Below, in pieces: positions 8,889 through 17,219 of a stretch of 64,000 nucleotides of DNA; within the stretch, counting starts at the first letter, position 1, and every line of letters starts with the position of its first letter. Source of the DNA: an uncultured Acetatifactor sp. GTDB taxonomy: Bacteria > Bacillota > Clostridia > Lachnospirales > Lachnospiraceae. The notes below the pieces were generated by a model, which was not told where the DNA came from, did not search any database, and saw nothing but the letters and a program-made list of their open reading frames with translations. A program made the translations under genes and the position numbers. The DNA is taken from positions 288,178-352,177 of the forward strand of contig CAKRTS010000001.1 of the NCBI GenBank assembly GCA_934402315.1. The letters run 5' to 3'.

Positions 8889-9791
8889 ATGACTCTCCAA
8901 CAGTTAAAATATGTGATAACCGTCGCCAGTGCGGGAACCATCACGGAAGCTGCAAACGCGCTCTACATCTCCCAGCCGAGCCTTACAAACTCGATCCATG
9001 AACTGGAAAAGGAAATGAATATCACCATCTTCAACAGAACGAACAAGGGAATCAGCCTCTCCAAGGAGGGCGAGATCTTTTTAGGCTATGCACGCCAGAT
9101 TCTGGAACAGGCTACCATCCTTGAGGATAAATACAAGGGAAACAAGGGCGGCAAAAAACAGTTTTGTGTGTCAACGCAGCACTACTCCTTTGCGGTCAAC
9201 GCCTTTGTCGATCTGATCAAGGAATACGGACAGGACGAATACGATTTCAGTCTGCGGGAGACACAGACCTATGAAATCATCGAAGATGTGGCAAGGCTGA
9301 AAAGCGAAATCGGCATTCTGTTCTTAAACGACTTTAACGAAATTGTGCTGACAAAAATATTCAAATCACAGGATCTGGAATTTCATCCGCTATTTGTTGC
9401 AAAGCCCCATGTATTTATCAGCCGCAGGCATCCCCTCGCGGGAAAAAGCCTGATTACCAACGAGGAATTGCAGTCCTACCCCTACCTCTCCTTTGAACAG
9501 GGGGAACACAACTCCTTTTATTTTTCTGAGGAAATCTTTTCTGTATCCGAAAGGAAGAAAAACATCCGCGTCCGGGACAGAGCGACCCTGTTCAATCTAC
9601 TGATCGGTCTGAACGGCTATACCGTCTGCAGCGGCGTCATCGATAAGAAATTAAACGGAAAGGACATCATTGCCGTTCCACTGGCGGATGAAAGCGACAT
9701 GCAGATCGGCTATATCACACACAGAAGGGGAATGATAAGCCAGCTGGGAACCTCCTATCTGAATGCATTGCAAAAATACCTGAAGCCGTAA
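8889..9791 (+). CDS. LysR-type regulator, probably of methionine genes
   Basis: The 300 residues have an N-terminal winged HTH (LQQLKYVITVASAGTITEAA, then LYISQPSLTNSIHELEKEM) and a LysR substrate-binding domain. The sequence resembles the MtaR/CmbR type that controls methionine and cysteine genes in Firmicutes. It lies 127 bases upstream of metE-metF in the same direction. A site in that gap matches the streptococcal MET-box. The inference is that it activates metE-metF in response to a pathway intermediate such as homocysteine or O-acetylserine. Ribosome binding site AGGTGG, 6 bases from the ATG. The MITE-like element ends 16 bases upstream and may carry or disturb its promoter. Confidence 0.82.
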   Translation: MTLQQLKYVITVASAGTITEAANALYISQPSLTNSIHELEKEMNITIFNRTNKGISLSKEGEIFLGYARQILEQATILEDKYKGNKGGKKQFCVSTQHYSFAVNAFVDLIKEYGQDEYDFSLRETQTYEIIEDVARLKSEIGILFLNDFNEIVLTKIFKSQDLEFHPLFVAKPHVFISRRHPLAGKSLITNEELQSYPYLSFEQGEHNSFYFSEEIFSVSERKKNIRVRDRATLFNLLIGLNGYTVCSGVIDKKLNGKDIIAVPLADESDMQIGYITHRRGMISQLGTSYLNALQKYLKP

Positions 9792-9807
9792 TGCAGCACC
9801 AAATTGT

Positions 9808-9849
9808 GTGTTGTCTATAGTTTAAAACTATGGGCAACACATTTTTTTT
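9808..9849 (+). terminator. Hairpin with T-run between LysR gene and metE
   Basis: Long stem from GTGTTG (9808-9813) to CAACAC (9835-9840), followed by eight T. It fits a terminator of the LysR gene. The upper half of the stem is the MET-box-like palindrome, so the same bases may serve two roles. Confidence 0.65.
9816..9832. promoter_or_regulatory. MET-box-like operator
   Basis: TATAGTTTAAAACTATG differs by one base from the 17-bp palindrome consensus TATAGTTtnaAACTATA that I recall for MtaR/MetR regulation in streptococci. It lies 87 bases before the metE start and 25 bases after the LysR gene stop codon, the right place for the adjacent LysR regulator to bind. Confidence 0.6.
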
Positions 9850-9918
9850 GTATTATACAGCCCTTTTCTGATGCCTTATACTGATCCATAAATTACAAAA
9901 TATGATTAGGAGGTCATC

Positions 9919-12189
9919 ATGCAGACATCAGTTATCGGTTTTCCCAGAATAGGCGCTTTAAGAGAATTAAAATTTGCTGCCGAAAAATATTTCAAAGGAG
10001 AAATAGCTGCGGAGGCTCTGCAGCAGACAGTGGAAACGCTGAGACAGGCACACTGGGTCACGCAGAAAAACGCAGGAATTGATTTCATACCCAGCAATGA
10101 CTTCTCTTTCTATGACACGTTTCTGGATACTGCGGTATTGATCGGCATTGTCCCGAAGCGTTATAAGGAATTGAACTTATCCCCGCTGGACACCTATTTT
10201 GCAATGGCCCGTGGTTATCAGGGCACGTCCGGCGACGTAAAGGCACTGGCAATGAAAAAATGGTTCAACACCAACTACCACTATATCGTCCCGGAGATCG
10301 AGGACGATACCGACATCCGGCTTTCCGGCGATAAGCTCTGGAAGGAATATGAAGAAGCAAAGGCACTTGGCATCGAGACGAAGCCTGTCGTAGCCGGCGC
10401 CTATACCCTGTTGAAATTGTGCAGATGCACAGGCGAACGCCCCATCTCCGATTTTATCGACGCTACTATCAGGGCTTATCAGGAATTGCTCGAAAAATGC
10501 AACCGGGATCAAATTGCATGGATACAGTTTGACGAGCCTGCTCTGGTGCGGGATATGGATCAGACTGATATTGACCTGTTCTGTCAGATCTACAACGCTC
10601 TTCTGCCCTGTGCAAAGCAGTGCCGTGTTCTATTGCAGACCTATTTCGGGGATGTGCGGGACATTTACTCTGAACTGATAAAAATGCCTTTTGCAGGAAT
10701 CGGTCTCGATTTCGTGGAAGGCAAAGAGACCTCCTCTCTGATTCAGAAATATGGTTTTCCAAAGGATAAGCTGTTGTTCGCCGGACTCGTCAACGGTAAA
10801 AATATCTGGAAGAATCATTACGAAAAGACCTTAAAAACAATAGGAGAATTAAAGGCTGCCGGAATCCAGACCGTATTGTCCACCTCCTGCTCTCTTCTCC
10901 ATGTGCCCTATACCCTTAGACAGGAAGACCGGCTGGCGCAGGAATATCTTTCTTATTTCGCCTTTGCAGAGGAAAAACTCACAGAGCTTAGAGAACTGAG
11001 TGTTCTTGCCGACAGTAAGAACTACACGGAGGATGCTCTCTATCAGAACAACCACACGCTCTTCACCGCTGACAGAAATTGCAGCCATGCCGAGGTGACG
11101 GATAGGCTCTCCCATATAACGGAGCACGACTATATCAGACTCCCCGAGCGGGGCGAACGCCAGAAGCTCCAGAAAAAGGTACTGGGACTGCCGGAGCTTC
11201 CGACCACTACGATTGGCTCCTTCCCCCAGACAAAGGATGTAAAAGCAAACCGCTCTGCCTTCCGCAAAGGTGAAATATCCGAGCAGGAATATAAGGACTT
11301 TAACCGCAAAAAAATCGCAGAATGCGTTGCATGGCAGGAAGAAATCGGTCTCGATGTCCTCGTTCACGGCGAGTACGAAAGAAATGACATGGTAGAATAT
11401 TTCGGCGAAGCTCTCGGCGGATTCGTGTTCACGGAAAAGGCATGGGTACAGTCCTACGGAACAAGATGTGTAAAGCCTCCGATCATCTGGGGCGATGTCT
11501 ACCGTAAGAAGCCGATCACGATCGAGTGGTCCGTTTACGCCCAGTCGCTGACAAAGAAAATCATGAAGGGAATGTTGACCGGCCCTGTCACCATTTTAAA
11601 CTGGTCGTTCCCCAGAGAAGATATTTCCATCAGGGAATCCATCTCCCAGATTGCATTAGCCATCCGCGATGAGGTTCTGGATCTGGAGGCAAACGGCATC
11701 CGGATGATCCAGATCGACGAGGCAGCATTGAGAGAAAAGCTTCCCCTCAGAAGATCCGACTGGCATAAGGAATATCTCGACTTTGCCATTCCTGCTTTCC
11801 GGCTGGCGCATAGCGGCGTAAAACCGGAAACCCAGATCCATACCCATATGTGTTACAGTGAGTTCACCGATATCATCCCGGCAATTGACGATATGGATGC
11901 GGACGTAATCACCTTTGAGGCGTCCAGATCCGATTTGCAGATCCTGGATTCCCTGCGCGAGAACCATTTCGAGACAGAGGTCGGCCCGGGCGTTTATGAT
12001 ATCCACTCTCCCAGAGTCCCCTCTGTGGAAGAAATTGTAAATGCGCTGAACACCATGCTCACCAAAATCAGCCGGGATAAGCTGTGGGTGAACCCCGACT
12101 GTGGTTTAAAGACAAGAGCAATGCCCGAGACCGACGCAAGCCTTAGAAATATGGTTGCTGCTGCAAAACAGGTCAGAGAAAAGAAATAA
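9919..12189 (+). CDS. metE: Cobalamin-independent methionine synthase
   Basis: Transfers the methyl group of 5-methyltetrahydropteroyl-triglutamate to homocysteine, the last step of methionine synthesis. The 756 residues match the family: N-terminal half from SVIGFPRIGALRELKFAAEK, C-terminal catalytic half from LPTTTIGSFPQTKDVK. The zinc ligands are visible in IHTHMCYSEF (His and Cys) and NPDCGLKTR (Cys). The start has AGGAGG five bases upstream. It is followed after 21 bases by metF, which supplies its methyl donor. Confidence 0.97.
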   Translation: MQTSVIGFPRIGALRELKFAAEKYFKGEIAAEALQQTVETLRQAHWVTQKNAGIDFIPSNDFSFYDTFLDTAVLIGIVPKRYKELNLSPLDTYFAMARGYQGTSGDVKALAMKKWFNTNYHYIVPEIEDDTDIRLSGDKLWKEYEEAKALGIETKPVVAGAYTLLKLCRCTGERPISDFIDATIRAYQELLEKCNRDQIAWIQFDEPALVRDMDQTDIDLFCQIYNALLPCAKQCRVLLQTYFGDVRDIYSELIKMPFAGIGLDFVEGKETSSLIQKYGFPKDKLLFAGLVNGKNIWKNHYEKTLKTIGELKAAGIQTVLSTSCSLLHVPYTLRQEDRLAQEYLSYFAFAEEKLTELRELSVLADSKNYTEDALYQNNHTLFTADRNCSHAEVTDRLSHITEHDYIRLPERGERQKLQKKVLGLPELPTTTIGSFPQTKDVKANRSAFRKGEISEQEYKDFNRKKIAECVAWQEEIGLDVLVHGEYERNDMVEYFGEALGGFVFTEKAWVQSYGTRCVKPPIIWGDVYRKKPITIEWSVYAQSLTKKIMKGMLTGPVTILNWSFPREDISIRESISQIALAIRDEVLDLEANGIRMIQIDEAALREKLPLRRSDWHKEYLDFAIPAFRLAHSGVKPETQIHTHMCYSEFTDIIPAIDDMDADVITFEASRSDLQILDSLRENHFETEVGPGVYDIHSPRVPSVEEIVNALNTMLTKISRDKLWVNPDCGLKTRAMPETDASLRNMVAAAKQVREKK

Positions 12190-12210
12190 GCCGGAAAGCT
12201 GGTAAAAAAG

Positions 12211-13071
12211 ATGAAGATTTCTGAGATATGCAAAGAAAAGGGAAAAAGCCTGTCCTTTGAAATTTTTCCGCCGAAGAAGGACAGCGAACTGAAGAATATT
12301 GACGAAACACTGGCCGTTTTATGCGAGCTAAAGCCCGACTTCATCAGCGTGACCTTTGGTGCGGGAGGCAGTTCAAACTGCAACCGCACCATCGAGCTCG
12401 CCAAGAAAATCAAACGCGAATACCATGTAGAGCCTGTGGTACACCTGACATGCCTGCACTATAACAAGGCAGATATCAACGAATTCGCCAAGATCCTGAG
12501 CGCGGAGGGCATTCAGAACATCCTCGCCCTCCGTGGAGACAAAAATCCAAACATTCAGGAAAAGGAGGATTTTGAACATGCCTCCGACCTGATCCGGTTT
12601 CTGAAACCGCAGACCGACTTCTGCTTTTTAGGCGCCTGCTACCCGGAATGCCATCCGGAATCTGGAAACAGAATCCGGGAAATGAAGTATCTGAAGGAAA
12701 AAGTGGATGCCGGCGCGGAGGTACTGCTGTCGCAGCTGTTTTTTGACAACGAACAGTTCTTCCGCTTCCACGAAAGCTGCAGGATCGCGGACATCAACGT
12801 CCCGGTCATCCCCGGCATCATGCCCGTCATCAATGCCTCGCAGATCAAAAGGATGGTGACAATGTGCGGCGCTACGTTCCCGGAGCGCTTCCAGAAAATC
12901 ATCTGCCGATACGAGACAAACAAGGAAGCCCTCTTCGATGCCGGAATGTCCTACGCCTTAAGCCAGATCATTGATCTGCTCGTAAGCGATATTGACGGAA
13001 TCCATCTTTACACGATGAACAATCCATTTGTCGCGCGCAGAATATGCGAAGGAATCCGCAATATCATATAG
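12211..13071 (+). CDS. metF: 5,10-methylenetetrahydrofolate reductase
   Basis: FAD enzyme that makes 5-methyltetrahydrofolate for MetE. The 286 residues match MetF length. Motifs seen: SLSFEIFPPKKD, FISVTFGAGGSSNCNRTIEL, HLTCLHYNKADI and LLSQLFFDNEQFFRF. It is the second gene of the metE-metF operon, with a weak ribosome binding site and a 21-base gap, so it probably depends on transcription from upstream of metE. It ends facing the decayed ABC exporter on the other strand. Confidence 0.95.
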   Translation: MKISEICKEKGKSLSFEIFPPKKDSELKNIDETLAVLCELKPDFISVTFGAGGSSNCNRTIELAKKIKREYHVEPVVHLTCLHYNKADINEFAKILSAEGIQNILALRGDKNPNIQEKEDFEHASDLIRFLKPQTDFCFLGACYPECHPESGNRIREMKYLKEKVDAGAEVLLSQLFFDNEQFFRFHESCRIADINVPVIPGIMPVINASQIKRMVTMCGATFPERFQKIICRYETNKEALFDAGMSYALSQIIDLLVSDIDGIHLYTMNNPFVARRICEGIRNII

Positions 13072-13104
13072 ATCCGCTTTTACGTCTGAAACAGCTACAC
13101 GGTC

Positions 13105-14215
13105 TTACTCCGTATAATACTGTGCCTGTGCGTGCCAGAGTTCATAGTATTTGCCGGTGACATCAGCCACCAGCTCCGCGTGGGTGCCCTGTTGAATAAC
13201 GGCGCCCTCATGGAATACGGCAATTTCATCGCAGAACTTACAGGAGGACAGCCGGTGGGAGATATAGATTGCGGTCTTATCTCCGGCAATCTGATCGAAC
13301 TTACTGTAAATTTCCGCCTCCGCAACCGGATCAAGCGCGGCGGTCGGCTCGTCCAGAATGATGAACGGCGCATCCTTGTAGAGCGCACGGGCGATGGCGA
13401 TCTTCTGTGCTTCACCGCCGGAGACATCCACACCGTCCTCATCGTAATCCTTGTAAAGATAAGTCTCCGTTCCGTTTTTCATCCCGGCAAGTCTGTCGGA
13501 AAAACCCGCTTTTGCAAGGCAGTCGACCACCCTCTCCCTGTCGTAACCAACCTTCGATGCCACATTCTCACCCAGCTTCAGTCCAAACAGCCGGAAGTCC
13601 TGAAATACAACGGAAAAGATGTCCATATATTCCCGGTAGTTGTACTTGCGGATGTCAATGCCATTCAGCAGGATCTCACCCTCGGTAGGATCGTACAGCC
13701 TGCAAAGCAGCTTGATGAAGGTCGTTTTTCCGCTCCCGTTCATGCCCACAACCGCCAGCCTTTTACCGATTTCAAAGTTCAAGGAAAGCAGCATTATTCC
13801 GCATATCTCCAAAAGCAGCCACAAGATTTGACATGCCACCGGAAACCTTCGTGATGGAAGTGACATACTGCGCTACCGCACCAAGCCCAAATGCTCCGGC
13901 CAGCGCCTTTAAGCAGACGAAAACATAGACAACACCCGTAAAAAGAACCGACACTGCACTTCCTGCCGCAGCATACAGTCCTATCGGTCCCCATGCCAGA
14001 TGGGCAAACAAGCCTGCAGAGCCAAAAACGCCCTCCTTGTTACGGTTATAACGGTCACACATCTTATCCTGCCGGTAAATTCTGACATATGCAACTGCAA
14101 AGAGTGCGGAAAGCAGGCTCAGTATAATAACCTTTTTCTCTCCGGTCGTCCATGCGAGCCATATCATATACCACGAGTTCTGGCACATGTTATATCTCAT
14201 TTTTTCTCTTCTCAC
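13105..14215 (-). pseudogene. Decayed ABC exporter (fused membrane and ATPase domains)
   Basis: Two frames hold pieces of one ABC half-transporter of the peptide or multidrug export type. The upstream piece (from 14215) has a shortened membrane domain with hydrophobic segments VIILSLLSALFAVAYV and GLYAAAGSAVSVLFTGVVYV and stops after NNAAFLEL. The downstream piece (to 13105) has a complete ATPase domain: Walker A VVGMNGSGKTT, signature VSGGEAQKIAIARAL, Walker B FIILDEPTAALDP. Relatives are about 550-600 residues, and the linker between the two domains plus much of the membrane domain are missing. It is therefore inactive or a free ATPase fragment. The remains of a LytTR regulator upstream suggest a former bacteriocin-type locus. 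Confidence 0.78.
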
Positions 14216-14249
14216 GAAAAAACACCATCCTTTCTGTGCTCATCCTAAC

Positions 14250-14283
14250 AAAAAAAATCGTCCCCATGTGCTTTTGGGGACGA
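14250..14283 (-). terminator. Rho-independent terminator
   Basis: Minus strand: stem TCGTCCCC (14276-14283) with GGGGACGA (14258-14265), then eight T. It lies after the decayed LytTR gene and before the decayed ABC exporter, so it terminated the regulator. Confidence 0.75.
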
Positions 14284-14344
14284 ATCGTCATTCCCGGGTG
14301 ATGAATCGCAAATTCTCACACCTGCGGAAGCAGTATTTCAGTTG

Positions 14345-14589
14345 TAAATGCGCCATCCTCGCTATTGCGGCTGATGTATCGTCACATAGTTACCAAACAC
14401 ATCCGCATACCGGATTTGATAGACCGGCACGCGCACCATTTCTCCGCCCGCCCAAGATTCAGAACCTTTTCATTCCTCACAAGCTTCTCTGTAGCACGGT
14501 CAAGCACCGAGCAGAGCTTTTCTTCCTTTACCGGCTTCATAAGATAGTGCAGCATCGGAATCGTCGCAGATTGCAGTTTTGTACTTCAT
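14345..14589 (-). pseudogene. Decayed LytTR-type response regulator
   Basis: An ATG at 14589 begins KYKTAICDDSDA, the receiver-domain start (the acidic pair DD is visible). The sequence then jumps, in another frame, to LMKPVKEEKLCSVLDRATEK, the end of a receiver domain. A further frame change gives IRYADVFGNYVTIH from the LytTR DNA-binding domain. Most of the receiver and the C-terminus are lost. Such regulators often control bacteriocin export, fitting the broken ABC exporter next to it. Confidence 0.65.
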
Positions 14590-14611
14590 GCTTTCTTTTC
14601 AATAATCCCGA

Positions 14612-15976
14612 TCAGTTTTTAAAGCTGTGGATCGGCGCGGGGATTCTTCCGCCGCGGTTCACGAACGCATCGCAGGAGAAGGAATTCACCGGCATGACGG
14701 GCGCATAGCCAAACAGTCCGCCGAACTCCAGCTGGTCTCCCGCCTTCTTGCCGATCGCGGGAATGACACGGACTGCCGTTGTCTTCTGGTTTACCATACC
14801 GATTGCCATCTCATCGGCGATCAGCCCGGAAATCGTCGTCGCCTTGGTATCTCCCGGAATTGCAATCATATCCAGCCCGACGGAGCATACACAGGTCATT
14901 GCCTCCAGCTTCTCCAGCGTCAGCGCTCCCGCCTTTACCGCATCGATCATTCCCTGATCCTCGCTGACCGGAATGAACGCGCCGCTTAAACCGCCTACAT
15001 AGGAGGATGCCATCACGCCGCCCTTCTTTACCTGATCGTTCAGCAGAGCCAGCGCCGCCGTCGTTCCCGGCGCTCCCGCATGCTCCAGACCGATCTCACA
15101 GAGAATGTCCGCGACACTGTCACCGATTGCAGGTGTCGGTGCAAGGGAAAGATCAACGATGCCGAACGGCACATTCAGCCGTGCAGACGCCTCCTTCGCC
15201 ACCAGCTGTCCCACACGGGTCACCTTGAACGCGGTCTTCTTGATCGTCTCGCACAGCACCTCAAAATTCTCTCCCCGTACCTTTTCCAGTGCAGTCTTCA
15301 CAACGCCCGGCCCGCTGACGCCGACATTGATAATCTTGTCAGCCTCCGTCACGCCGTGGAACGCGCCCGCCATGAACGGGTTGTCATCCGGCGCATTGCA
15401 GAATACGACGAGCTTTGCCGCGCCGAGGGAATCGGTGCCGTAGGAAGCCTCCGCCGTCTCCCTGACGATCTCTCCCATCAGCTTGACCGCGTCCATGTTG
15501 ATGCCGGTCTTGGTCGAGCCGAGGTTGACAGAGCTGCACACACAATCCGTCTGGGCAAGCGCCATCGGGATAGAGCGGATCAGCAGTTCATCCGCATGTG
15601 TCATTCCCTTGCTGACAAGCGCGGAATAACCGCCGATCAGGTTCACGCCGATATCCTTTACCACCCGATCCAACGTCTTTGCAATCGTCACAAAATCCTC
15701 GGACGTCTTGCAGGCGGCTCCGCCCACCAGCGCGATCGGCGTTACCGAAATTCTCTTATTCACGATCGGGATGCCGATCTCACGGGAGATCTCGTTTCCT
15801 GTCCGGTTGAGATCCTTCGCCGCCTCGTAAATTTTATGATAAATCTTTTCATTCAGCTTCTCTAAGTCAGAATCAATGCAGTCCAGAAGGCTGATGCCCA
15901 TTGTGATGGTACGCACATCAAGATTTTCCTTCTCGACCATGTTGTTGGTCTCTGTCACTTCGTACAAATTAATCAT
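14612..15976 (-). CDS. UPF0210 (PFL family, DUF711) protein
   Basis: The 454 residues match the UPF0210 family over their length: [60 protein letters not shown] and [20 protein letters not shown]. The fold is related to pyruvate formate-lyase, but the catalytic role is not established. It follows a UPF0237 ACT-domain gene after 60 bases. The two occur together in many Firmicutes, so a regulatory or metabolic partnership is likely. The ATG at 15976 has GGAG five bases upstream. Confidence 0.9.
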   Translation of the reverse strand: MINLYEVTETNNMVEKENLDVRTITMGISLLDCIDSDLEKLNEKIYHKIYEAAKDLNRTGNEISREIGIPIVNKRISVTPIALVGGAACKTSEDFVTIAKTLDRVVKDIGVNLIGGYSALVSKGMTHADELLIRSIPMALAQTDCVCSSVNLGSTKTGINMDAVKLMGEIVRETAEASYGTDSLGAAKLVVFCNAPDDNPFMAGAFHGVTEADKIINVGVSGPGVVKTALEKVRGENFEVLCETIKKTAFKVTRVGQLVAKEASARLNVPFGIVDLSLAPTPAIGDSVADILCEIGLEHAGAPGTTAALALLNDQVKKGGVMASSYVGGLSGAFIPVSEDQGMIDAVKAGALTLEKLEAMTCVCSVGLDMIAIPGDTKATTISGLIADEMAIGMVNQKTTAVRVIPAIGKKAGDQLEFGGLFGYAPVMPVNSFSCDAFVNRGGRIPAPIHSFKN

Positions 15977-16036
15977 ATGCTCTCCATGCCTTTCCTTTTA
16001 TCAGATTAATTGCCGCTCCTTGTCTGCAGTCACACA

Positions 16037-16309
16037 TCAGATACGGTGCATCTGATCGAAAATCTCTTCCTTCTGGCACTTGATTACAACCCCGATCTCC
16101 TCGCCCAGCGCCGCCATTTCATCCGCCATATCGCCGAATGCCTTTCCGCAGCCGTTGGTATCCACGATCATCATCATGTTAAAATAGCCCTGCACAATCG
16201 TCTGGGAAATATCCAGAATATTGATGCCGTTCTCAGCGAGATAGGTACAAACCTTTGCAATAATTCCGACAGTATCTTTTCCCACAACAGTAATAATTGT
16301 TCTCTTCAT
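16037..16309 (-). CDS. UPF0237 ACT-domain protein
   Basis: Ninety residues forming a single ACT domain: RTIITVVGKDTVGIIAKVCT, LAENGINILDISQTIVQGYF and NMMMIVDTNG. ACT domains bind small ligands such as amino acids, and this one probably regulates or serves the UPF0210 protein encoded next in the operon. Transcribed from the promoter at 16352-16380. Confidence 0.9.
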   Translation of the reverse strand: MKRTIITVVGKDTVGIIAKVCTYLAENGINILDISQTIVQGYFNMMMIVDTNGCGKAFGDMADEMAALGEEIGVVIKCQKEEIFDQMHRI

Positions 16310-16351
16310 GTTCTTTCCTTCCCTTTCGCCTGACCTAAGCTTTTCGTTACC

Positions 16352-16380
16352 ATTAAACTACATTTATCCGTTTATTGCAA
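16352..16380 (-). promoter_or_regulatory. Sigma-A promoter of UPF0237-UPF0210
   Basis: Minus strand: -35 TTGCAA (16375-16380), 17-bp spacer, -10 TTTAAT (16352-16357), 42 bases before the start codon. It lies just past the end of the WalJ-like gene. Confidence 0.55.
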
Positions 16381-16388
16381 GACCGGAT

Positions 16389-17186
16389 TCAGATTTCAAC
16401 CGCCGCCGTGACCTCATTCCGCTTCGCCACACGGATGTCGAAATCTCCCGCCCTGTACGGGCCATCTCCCATATTGATCTCCATGCGAACCGACTCAAAG
16501 GCAAGCTCGGGAAGATTGTTCTCCTTGCTCAGATGTCCCAGAAGCACCGCCTTCAGCTTATCGTGCAGAATCCGGCATAAAAGCCTTCCGGAATTTTCAT
16601 TTGAGAGGTGTCCCCTTTCCCCGAGGATTCTCTGCTTCAGATAGTACGGATAGGGACCGACCTGCAGCATATTGACATCATGGTTCGCCTCCAGCAGAAG
16701 CGCATCCATCCCTTTCAGGCACTCCACCGTGTAATCGTTGTAGACACCGAGATCCGTGCAAACCGCAACTCTCTTATTTCCGTAGGAGACACGGTAGCCG
16801 ACCGGCTGTGCGGCATCGTGGGAAATATGCATCGGGTTCACCGTGAGATCCTTGATCGTCAATTTCTGATCCTCCTTCACCTCGTGAAAAAGATCATCCT
16901 CCAGTTTCCCGAGGTTCCCGCACCGTTTTATGGCATCGATCGTCCCCGCCGTGGCATAGATCGGGATCTCATATTTTCTGGCGATCACTCCCAGCCCCGC
17001 GATATGATCTGCGTGCTCATGTGTCACCAGAATTCCGTCTATGTCTCTCCCCGTAAGCTCCAGCTCCCGCAAGCCGCTCTCCACGCGCTTGCCGCTGATT
17101 CCGACATCCACAAGCAGATGCGTGGCATCCGAACCCACATAGATACAGTTGCCGCTGCTTCCGCTCGCTATACTACATAATCTCAT
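16389..17186 (-). CDS. MBL-fold hydrolase, WalJ/YycJ type
   Basis: The 265 residues begin LCSIASGSSGNCIYVGSDAT, typical of the YycJ/WalJ group of metallo-beta-lactamase fold proteins. They carry the metal motif THEHADH, a second ligand region at MHISHDAAQPVGY, and LLGHLSKENN near the end. In Bacillus the relative sits with the WalKR cell-wall regulators and acts as an exonuclease-like hydrolase. Here it is the last gene of a run including polA, coaE and an FtsA-like gene, 33 bases after the last, so a DNA or cell-wall role is possible. Confidence 0.85.
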   Translation of the reverse strand: MRLCSIASGSSGNCIYVGSDATHLLVDVGISGKRVESGLRELELTGRDIDGILVTHEHADHIAGLGVIARKYEIPIYATAGTIDAIKRCGNLGKLEDDLFHEVKEDQKLTIKDLTVNPMHISHDAAQPVGYRVSYGNKRVAVCTDLGVYNDYTVECLKGMDALLLEANHDVNMLQVGPYPYYLKQRILGERGHLSNENSGRLLCRILHDKLKAVLLGHLSKENNLPELAFESVRMEINMGDGPYRAGDFDIRVAKRNEVTAAVEI

Positions 17187-17219
17187 AACTATCCAGTCCT
17201 CTTTCTCCGCGAAAGATTC

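Noticed and set aside
9792..9918. SAM riboswitch or T-box upstream of metE
   Set aside because: The 127-base gap is too short and has no conserved T-box or SAM aptamer sequence. A MET-box-like palindrome explains it better.
13105..13866. Functional stand-alone ABC ATPase
   Set aside because: Its N-terminal residues before the P-loop are out of frame with the family and the membrane domain is in a different frame just upstream, so a deleted exporter fits better.
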